A stretch of 64,000 nt of DNA from Pyrodictiaceae archaeon (lineage in GTDB: Archaea > Thermoproteota > Thermoprotei_A > Sulfolobales > Pyrodictiaceae). The stretch covers positions 190,880 to 254,879 of the forward strand of contig JALVSY010000007.1 in assembly GCA_027036135.1 (NCBI GenBank), written 5' to 3'. This document shows positions 57,750 to 64,000 of this stretch, piece by piece. The notes under the pieces were generated by a model. It searched no databases. It was not told the origin of the DNA and saw only the letters and a program-made list of their open reading frames with translations. A program made the position numbers and the translations under genes. Every line of letters starts with the position of its first letter. The stretch's first letter is position 1.

Positions 57750-60700
57750 CTAGGTGCTTGAAGAAAAATCGGAGCCGAGCTTCTTATGGAGATACACAAT
57801 GGCTATATGGTCTCTGTTTATACCTGGCGGGCCATAGTAGTTGATGAAGAAGCTTAGCTGGGCATAGCCACCGACCATATCTGTTGGCTTAAGATATACT
57901 CTGGTAGGACTGTTGTGTGTACCGCCCTGCTTGCCTGTTAGCTTGCTCTTCTTGATATAGATGTGTCTCTCCTGGGCATGATACATGAATGCTACGCCCT
58001 CTGGTATCCTCGGGCTCGTTATAACCCTTGCTACAACTACGCCGTTATCATTCACTACCTCAACCCAGTCATTATCACTAAGCCCTGCCCATTCGGCATC
58101 CTTATCGTTAAGCCATATTACTTGTCCACCCCTGCCCAGTGTCATCATGAACCACGTGTCCCAGAAGGTTGTATGAATGTTCCACTTGCCATGAGGTGTT
58201 AGATATCTTAGCACTAGCATTTTCTTCCCATTAACCTCTATTCTATGCTGGCCCGGTATTATCGATCCAAGGCCAAGTCTCTTGCCAACATTAGTTATTT
58301 CGCCGAGCTTTAAGCCGTTAAGCGATGGCTTATAGGTTGGCAACATCTCACCTAATCCAAGGAACCAGTCATGGTCTATATAGAAGTGCTGCCTGCCGCT
58401 AAGCGTTCTCCATGGTATTAGTTTCTCCACGTTCTGCGTATAGGGAGCATATGTTCTGCCAGGATGCGGTATGCCGCTCCATATAGGCGATGTATGTACT
58501 CTCCTAGGCTGCCTTATGATATCTCTGAACTTTATTCTTTCGAGACTATCCACGAGTTCGACAAGGTTATTTAGGCCGGTCTTCTTCTCGAGATCCTTGA
58601 ACGCCCTAACACTTAGCTTTCCATTAGTCTCCGGGCTCAGAGCTAGTATGGCTTCTGCCACGTTCTTGTCCTTCTTAAGGCTTGGGCAACCATCTGGGCA
58701 CTTCTCCCAGTAGAGCACTCCGAACTCCTGCTTTAGCTCCTCGTAGACATCGCTTGCATCCATGCCTACTCCTTTGGCGCCTACCTTCTTTGCTCCCGGG
58801 CCTAGCGATATATACATCTTATAAACATTCTTGTAGTCTCTTTTCACTACATGCAGGTCCCACATAGTCTTACCAGGTATTGGCTCTCCTTCGCCCTTCC
58901 ACCACTCCTTGACAACGCCATAGGGCTGTGCTATCTCTAGCGGGGTGTCATGCCAGAGAGCTCGCGCGACTATATCTTCTACCGGCTCGGGGAAGTACTT
59001 TGCAGCCATTTCGCTAAACTTCTTTGCTAGCTCGGCGAATGCTTGCCAATCGGTCTTCGATTCCCATAGCGGTTCAACAGCCGGTGTGAATGGGTGAACG
59101 AAGGTATGCATATCGGTCATATTTAAGTCGTATTTCTCATACCAAGTAGCTGCTGGGAGCACTATATCAGCATAGAGCGATGTGGTACATACTCGGAAGT
59201 CGAGATCCACTAAGAGATCAAGTTTTCCTATAGGTGCTGGCTCTCTCCAGACAGCCTCTTTTACCTTGCCCTTAGCGTTCTCGTTAGCCATTACTTGTTC
59301 TAGTGGTGTGCCGAGGAGGTGCTTGAAGAAGTACTCAACGCCTTTACCGCTTGCGCCGAGTAGGTTAGACCGCCATACGAAGAGTACTCTGAGCCAGTTC
59401 TCCGGCGCGTCTGGATCCTCTATTGCAAACTTTAGCTTACCTTCCTTCAAAAGCTCAGCAACGTACTTTATCGGGTCCTTGCCCTGCTGTCTTGCCTCTT
59501 TTGCTAACTCTATTGGATTCCTATTCCACTGCGGATAGAATGGGAGCCATCCGAGCTTAGCGGCGATTATGTTACAATCCATTGAATGGTTACACTTTAC
59601 TTTCTTCTGTACCTCTTTTACCGAGGGAGCAAGATCCTTGACTTCCAAGGGATCATAACGCCACTGATCCGTGTGCACATAGAAGAAGCTTGGACTGTTC
59701 TGGTGCCTCGGGGGCTTCACCCAGTCCAGGGCAAATGCTACCTTGGCCCATCCGGTAAGGGTTCTTATCATTTCCTGGCCAACATAGTGGGCCCAACCGC
59801 CTCCGTTTCTACCCTCAGCCGCTGTTAACTTTATTAGCAACAATATGCTGCGATAAGTTAGGTCCGTATGGAACCACTGGTTGATACCAGAGCCCATTAG
59901 TATCATTACGCGGCCCTTACTCTTCAGCGCCGTCTCAGCAAACTCTCTCGCTATCTTTATTGCGAGGTTCCTCGAGATACCAGTTATCTTTTCTTGCCAT
60001 GCAGGGGTGAAGGGCTTTGGATCATCGTAGCTCGTTGGGTAATCACCAGGGAGCCCACGGTTCACGCCAAGATATGCTGTCAGTAAATCAAACACTGTTG
60101 TCACATAAACCGTACCATTCTTTGTCTTCACCTTCTTTACAGGGACACCGCGCTTTACTGTATATGATTGACCAAACTCTGGACCAAAGACTGGGAAGGT
60201 TACTTGTATTACTTCGTCCTGCATTCCGAGGAACGTGAGAACGGGGTCTATCTTTGTCCCCGTCACTGGGTCCTCGAGCTTCAGGTTCCATTTACCGCTA
60301 TTATTATCATCCCATCGATAACCTATTGATCCATTAACCAATCTTATCCTCTTTGTATTTGCATCGTAGACTAGGAGCTTCCATTCAGGGTTCTTCTCAT
60401 TACCATACCTAGGATCAGCGTACTCGCTTGGATCTAGATCAGATAGTCTTAGGAACTTGCCCGGCTTGTACTCACCATCCTCGTAATCCAGCTTGACGAG
60501 GAACGGCAGGTCCGTGTACTTCTTTACATAGTCCAGGAAGAAGTCATAATTCTTCTTTACATAGAACTCGGTGAGCAGGACATGCGCCATACCTAGTGCT
60601 AGAGCACCGTCTGTGCTGGGTTTTACTGGTATCCAGACATCAGCGAATTTTGTATTCTCGGTGTAGTCGGGGCTTACTACTACTATCTTGGTGCCCTTGT

Positions 60701-61622
60701 ATCTAACCTCTGCGAGGTAATGGCCATCAGGAGTTCTCGTCAATGGTATATTGGTGCCCCAGTCTATTATGTATGCTGCATTGTACCAGTCAGCGCTTTC
60801 TGGTACATCTGTTTGTTCGCCCCATATCTGAGGGCTCGCTGGTGGTAGGTCGGCGTACCAGTCATAGAAGCTGCCCATAGCGCCACCTATAAGCTCTATG
60901 AATCGTGAGCCGCTAGCGAAACTTACAGGACTCATAGCCGGTATCGGCGTGAATCCGAATATCCTATCGGGGCCATACTTCTTTATAGTGTATATTAGAG
61001 CTGCAGATATTATTTCAAGCGCTTCATCCCAAGTTGTTCGTACTAGTCCTCCTCGTCCGCGAGCGCTTGTATACATTTTCTTCTTGTTGGGGTCGGATAC
61101 TATGCTTTCCCAAGCCTTTACGGGATCACCATACATGGCCTTAGCTTGTCTCCAAAGCTGGAGGAGAGGCTTCCTTATGTAAGGGTACTTTATTCGTGTG
61201 GGCGAGTATATGTACCAGCTAAAGACGGCGCCTCTAGGACAACCCCTTGGTTCGTAATTTGGTATGGTTGGGCTTATTTCTGGATAATCCCTAGCTTGTA
61301 GCTCCCATGCTATTATACCGTCTTTTACATATACGAACCAAGAGCAAGAACCGGTACAGTTTACTCCATGAGTTGATCTCGCCACCTTATCGTATTTCCA
61401 CATATTCCTATATAGTTGCTCCCACTTCCTTAGTTGCTCCGGATAGCCAAGTCGCGGATTACCTATCTTTACTAAATACTTGTCTTTGTCAAGCACCTTG
61501 GCTATCTTGTCGGCTGATGCAATAAGCTTTATAGATGAAGCAGCAGCGCCCGCAGCAGCAAGTATCTTTAGAAAGTCCCTTCGTGTTAGTTTGCTGGTCT
61601 TCTCCTCTCCCAACACGTTCAC
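57750..61622 (-). CDS. narG: Nitrate reductase alpha subunit NarG, Tat-exported
   Basis: Molybdo-bis-MGD enzyme reducing nitrate to nitrite. 1290 residues. Tat signal 'LTRRDFLKILAAAGAAASS' places it outside the membrane, as in other archaeal Nar enzymes. FS0 ligands H85, C89, C93 ('HGVNCTGSCSW') and C128 ('PRGCPRG') have the same spacing as E. coli NarG. Asp257 in 'FYDWYADLPPASPQIWGEQTD'-type sequence is the Mo ligand. The C-terminal MopB domain is complete. Track start GTG 61622; TTG 61613 has GGTGA at a better distance. First gene of narG-narH-haem b-membrane protein-narJ; nitrite fate is not shown in this window. Confidence 0.95.
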   Translation of the reverse strand: MNVLGEEKTSKLTRRDFLKILAAAGAAASSIKLIASADKIAKVLDKDKYLVKIGNPRLGYPEQLRKWEQLYRNMWKYDKVARSTHGVNCTGSCSWFVYVKDGIIAWELQARDYPEISPTIPNYEPRGCPRGAVFSWYIYSPTRIKYPYIRKPLLQLWRQAKAMYGDPVKAWESIVSDPNKKKMYTSARGRGGLVRTTWDEALEIISAALIYTIKKYGPDRIFGFTPIPAMSPVSFASGSRFIELIGGAMGSFYDWYADLPPASPQIWGEQTDVPESADWYNAAYIIDWGTNIPLTRTPDGHYLAEVRYKGTKIVVVSPDYTENTKFADVWIPVKPSTDGALALGMAHVLLTEFYVKKNYDFFLDYVKKYTDLPFLVKLDYEDGEYKPGKFLRLSDLDPSEYADPRYGNEKNPEWKLLVYDANTKRIRLVNGSIGYRWDDNNSGKWNLKLEDPVTGTKIDPVLTFLGMQDEVIQVTFPVFGPEFGQSYTVKRGVPVKKVKTKNGTVYVTTVFDLLTAYLGVNRGLPGDYPTSYDDPKPFTPAWQEKITGISRNLAIKIAREFAETALKSKGRVMILMGSGINQWFHTDLTYRSILLLIKLTAAEGRNGGGWAHYVGQEMIRTLTGWAKVAFALDWVKPPRHQNSPSFFYVHTDQWRYDPLEVKDLAPSVKEVQKKVKCNHSMDCNIIAAKLGWLPFYPQWNRNPIELAKEARQQGKDPIKYVAELLKEGKLKFAIEDPDAPENWLRVLFVWRSNLLGASGKGVEYFFKHLLGTPLEQVMANENAKGKVKEAVWREPAPIGKLDLLVDLDFRVCTTSLYADIVLPAATWYEKYDLNMTDMHTFVHPFTPAVEPLWESKTDWQAFAELAKKFSEMAAKYFPEPVEDIVARALWHDTPLEIAQPYGVVKEWWKGEGEPIPGKTMWDLHVVKRDYKNVYKMYISLGPGAKKVGAKGVGMDASDVYEELKQEFGVLYWEKCPDGCPSLKKDKNVAEAILALSPETNGKLSVRAFKDLEKKTGLNNLVELVDSLERIKFRDIIRQPRRVHTSPIWSGIPHPGRTYAPYTQNVEKLIPWRTLSGRQHFYIDHDWFLGLGEMLPTYKPSLNGLKLGEITNVGKRLGLGSIIPGQHRIEVNGKKMLVLRYLTPHGKWNIHTTFWDTWFMMTLGRGGQVIWLNDKDAEWAGLSDNDWVEVVNDNGVVVARVITSPRIPEGVAFMYHAQERHIYIKKSKLTGKQGGTHNSPTRVYLKPTDMVGGYAQLSFFINYYGPPGINRDHIAIVYLHKKLGSDFSSST

Positions 61623-61628
61623 CTTAAA

Positions 61629-61645
61629 TGCGCGATAATATGCGC
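61629..61645. promoter_or_regulatory. narG upstream element TGCGC-N7-TGCGC
   Basis: TGCGCGATAATATGCGC holds a direct repeat TGCGC at 12-bp period, also readable as an inverted GCGC pair around the AT-rich centre. It lies 7-23 bases before the narG start, downstream of a TATA-like CATAAAG near 61661, a position where a bound protein would block initiation. Confidence 0.35.
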
Positions 61646-61800
61646 TCCAATTACAGTCTTTATGTTACCTCATGACTCATTTTAATAGAGAACCCCGGAA
61701 TATTCTGGTGGGACTAAAACCTTATTCGTGTTCGTGGAGGCACTTGGCCGAGACACCCATTTTAGCTTTAAGCAAGAATCTATTCGAAGAGGGCTAAGCT

Positions 61801-63186
61801 ATGGCGCTCCGTGTGGTTGTTGTTGGTGCTGGAGCTGCTGGTATGAGTGCTGCTAGTCGTGTTAAGCGCCTCCTGCGTGACAAGGCAGAGGTTGTTGTGT
61901 TTGAGAAGGGTGGCTGGGTTAGCTTTGCTCTATGCGGTACTCCTTACTATGTTGGTTGCCGTGTTAAGAGTCTGGAGGAGCTAACGTATTACCCGTTGGA
62001 GGAGTTTACCAAGAAGCGTGGAATAAGGATAAACCTCTACACTGAAGTAGTTGATGTTGAGGCTGATGCGCGGCGTATCCGTTACCGTAGCCGGGGCGGT
62101 GAGGAGGGAGTCTACGAGTATGATTACTTGGTGCTAGCTACTGGTGCGCGGCCCCGTGTGCCCCGGGACTGGCTTGGCTACGAGAACGTGTTTACTCTCC
62201 ATAGCCTCGACGAGGCTGATCGTATTAGGAGCTTCCTTGTAGCTAACTCGGTGAAGCGCGTAGTTGTCATAGGTGGTGGGTATACAGGGGTTGAGGTTGC
62301 GGAGAACCTTCGGGGCCTCGGCAAAGAGGTTGTACTAGTTCATAGCCGTGGCCATGTCCTCAATAAGGTCCTTGACGAGGAAATAGCAAGTATTGTTGAG
62401 GAGAAGGCCCGGGGGCACGGAGTAGAGCTTGTCCTCGGGAAACGAGTAGAGGCGTTGGAGGGCCAGGGCGGGAGAGCCAGGAGGGCGGTGCTTACAGGCG
62501 GCGACGCAGTGGAGGCTGATGCGTTCATAGTCGCGCCCGGTATTGAGCCAAACACTGTTCTCGCCGAGAAGGCTGGCTTAAGGATAGGGGAGACGGGGGC
62601 TATCTGGACCGATGAACATATGAGGACTAGTAATGAGTACATCTATGCCGTGGGGGACGCTGTTGAGACACGTGACGCTTTGACTGGTGGTAGGGTTTGG
62701 TGGCCGTTCGCGCCTGCTGGTAATAAGCAGGGCTACGTAGCTGGCACGAACATTGCTGGCGGGGAGGCCGTGTTCCCTGGCGTGGTTCGTTCAAGTGCCT
62801 TGGGGGCCTTCGGGCTCTACATAGCCTCTACTGGTCTACGCGAGGAGGACGCGCCAAGGTATGGGTTCAGGCCTGTCTCTGCCTACTTGAAGGCGCGTAC
62901 ACGGTCCCATTACTTTGGTGGGGGGCCAGAGATACACCTAAAGGTGATAGCTGACGAGGAGACGGGGCGCCTCATAGGCGCCCAGGCTGTGTCGGAGGAC
63001 TCTAGCGCGTTCTGGAGAGTGAATATTGTCTCGGCACTGATATGGGGCAAGGCTACAGTATGGGACTTGTTTAGCTACGACCAGTCCTACTGGCCAGGCG
63101 CGAACCCGGTATGGGACCCGTTAACGATTGCTGCTAGGTTGCTCCTCCGAAGCTTCCGTGGCCGGGATTGGAGGACACTGAGCTAA
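61801..63186 (+). CDS. CoA-disulfide reductase / NADH oxidase-like flavoprotein
   Basis: 461 residues, two-dinucleotide-binding flavoprotein of the Nox/CoADR group. FAD motif 'VVVVGAGAAGMSAASRV', redox-active single Cys in 'SFALCGTPYYVG', NAD(P)H motif 'VVVIGGGYTGVEVAENL', 'YAVGDAVET', and the dimerisation domain with 'LKVIADEETGRLIGAQAV'. Archaeal members reduce CoA disulfide or sulfur species, and some use O2. ATG 61801 after GAGGG. Divergent from narG; whether it is linked to the respiratory system is open. Confidence 0.88.
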   Translation: MALRVVVVGAGAAGMSAASRVKRLLRDKAEVVVFEKGGWVSFALCGTPYYVGCRVKSLEELTYYPLEEFTKKRGIRINLYTEVVDVEADARRIRYRSRGGEEGVYEYDYLVLATGARPRVPRDWLGYENVFTLHSLDEADRIRSFLVANSVKRVVVIGGGYTGVEVAENLRGLGKEVVLVHSRGHVLNKVLDEEIASIVEEKARGHGVELVLGKRVEALEGQGGRARRAVLTGGDAVEADAFIVAPGIEPNTVLAEKAGLRIGETGAIWTDEHMRTSNEYIYAVGDAVETRDALTGGRVWWPFAPAGNKQGYVAGTNIAGGEAVFPGVVRSSALGAFGLYIASTGLREEDAPRYGFRPVSAYLKARTRSHYFGGGPEIHLKVIADEETGRLIGAQAVSEDSSAFWRVNIVSALIWGKATVWDLFSYDQSYWPGANPVWDPLTIAARLLLRSFRGRDWRTLS

Positions 63187-63216
63187 AGACCCACTTTTCT
63201 TCTTCCTTGGGCTTGT

Positions 63217-63993
63217 TTATTTCTTCCTAAGCAGTAGTGCGAGTGGGCGCGAAGTCGCTGCTAGGAATGCGAAGACCGCGAATCCGATAATTGATAATGA
63301 GCTATTACGAGTAGCTATGGCTGCTACAAGGCCTATACCGGACCATAGGAACGCTATGAGGAGTTCGAGCCCGCCGAGCCTTTCCACTAGGCTCTGCTTG
63401 CCACGAGGAGTCGCTAGCGCTACTAAGCCTGCGGCGAGGCCGAGAACGAGGCCTACTACGTGTTGCGCTGAGTCGTAGCCAGGGTTCTTCACGAGAGCGA
63501 GAAGAGCTAGTGGAACCGCGGCTATTATCATTATTGCTGATGCTCGGAGGGTGCTGTAGCGCTTGCGCAGCACTAGGTATACTGCAGCGAGTACCGCGCC
63601 TATAGTGGCTCCTCCCACTACGTCGCGGAGATAGTGTACGTGTAGAACTAGCCGTGAGCAAGACACAGCAGTTACCGCCATTGCTCCACCGAGCAGCGCT
63701 AGAGGGCTAAGGGTCTCGGCGACGACGATCCCCCAGAACAGCGACGCCATTAATGCATGCCCGCTCGGGAACCCTGGGCCAGAGGCGTGTACAAGCCACT
63801 CGCTCTGCGGGGGACGAGGCAAGTTGATATAGACTTTCAAGAAGACACCGAGAGCCGAGCCAAGTGCTAGGCCTGATACCAGCCTTATCCCGAGAACTCC
63901 ACTGAGCACAATGTATACCAGGAGCCCTATCACCATGTAGGCTGCCTCCCCGCCTATAGCGGAGACCAACTTACAGCCACTAACCCCGCCCAA
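63217..63993 (-). CDS. PAP2-family phosphatase, start at window edge
   Basis: 258 residues, about eight TM helices. The PAP2 triad motifs are complete: K-X6-R-P in 'KVYINLPRPPQ', 'PSGH' in 'GFPSGHALMASLF', and S-R-X5-H-X3-D in 'SRLVLHVHYLRDV'. Removes phosphate from phosphatidate-like or polyprenyl diphosphates at the outer membrane face, possibly recycling the lipid carrier. TTG 63991-63993 is the apparent start, but the frame is open to the window edge, so it may begin further upstream. Confidence 0.85.
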   Translation of the reverse strand: MGGVSGCKLVSAIGGEAAYMVIGLLVYIVLSGVLGIRLVSGLALGSALGVFLKVYINLPRPPQSEWLVHASGPGFPSGHALMASLFWGIVVAETLSPLALLGGAMAVTAVSCSRLVLHVHYLRDVVGGATIGAVLAAVYLVLRKRYSTLRASAIMIIAAVPLALLALVKNPGYDSAQHVVGLVLGLAAGLVALATPRGKQSLVERLGGLELLIAFLWSGIGLVAAIATRNSSLSIIGFAVFAFLAATSRPLALLLRKK

Positions 63994-64000
63994 GGGGCAG

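Noticed and set aside
1-64000. CRISPR arrays, cas genes, insertion sequences with transposases, rRNA genes
   Set aside because: None found on reading both strands; the ORF track shows no transposase, Cas or integrase.

Overview
The window looks like chromosomal DNA of a hyperthermophilic crenarchaeon (Thermoproteota). The evidence is a full-length reverse gyrase, all three Cdv (ESCRT-type) cell-division genes, many TTG/GTG starts with GGTG/GAGG-type ribosome binding sites, archaeal TATA boxes, PaREP1-family genes, and a Tat-exported nitrate reductase. By general knowledge this fits Desulfurococcales, most likely a Pyrodictium/Hyperthermus/Pyrolobus relative; that placement is inference, since no search was possible.

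Layout. 0-7 kb: end of a CBS-domain gene, reverse gyrase, and a thi4-thiC operon. 7-13 kb: orphan PIN gene, MscS channel with a DUF432-like partner, a large Thr/Ser-rich exported helical protein, and a thiD-thiN fusion behind three 11-bp-phased repeats. 13-17 kb: ABC-2 exporter, HicB-like gene, and a ThiP/FbpB-type permease split into two ORFs. 17-31 kb: cdvA, cdvB and cdvC, all on the plus strand but spread over 13 kb among unrelated genes (second ABC exporter, decayed hicA with hicB, MarC, SDR, EamA, radical SAM, HEPN, glycosyltransferase, aldo/keto reductase, frameshifted PaREP1). 31-37 kb: degenerate radical-SAM-like protein, a gap with a possible C/D-box RNA, an M42 peptidase, then a decayed stretch: an internally inverted 2-hydroxyacid dehydrogenase remnant, a DUF104/MazF-like pair with a broken toxin, and a winged-helix regulator that looks frameshifted from a DTSE-repeat domain. 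37-45 kb: PadR regulator with a clear palindromic operator and its ABC exporter, methyltransferase, LysE and ArsB/NhaD-type transporters, amidohydrolase. 45-49 kb: an acetate module (GNAT acetyltransferase divergent from acetyl-CoA synthetase, then a SatP-like acetate permease) and ferritin. 49-53 kb: an accessory patch with a predicted PD-(D/E)XK nuclease, two inverted paralogous PaREP1/HEPN-like genes, one dead and one intact VapBC module, ending at the 3' side of a tRNA-Gly(CCC). 53-62 kb: ThpR and a respiratory nitrate reductase operon in the order narG-narH-haem b subunit-polytopic membrane protein-narJ. 62-64 kb: CoA-disulfide reductase/NADH oxidase-like flavoprotein and a PAP2 phosphatase.

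How the genes work together. Thiamine synthesis is nearly complete (Thi4, ThiC, ThiD-ThiN). Acetate can be taken up and activated, with a likely lysine-acetylation switch on Acs. Nitrate is probably reduced outside the membrane, but electron entry is unusual: the membrane protein in the operon has no histidine and so cannot be a bis-His cytochrome b, and NarH lacks one canonical cluster cysteine. The most notable sequence-level theme is the number of genes broken by small slippage-type changes (dinucleotide, homopolymer and 10-bp repeats), which are either biology or assembly error. A second theme is genes whose best start is CTG.
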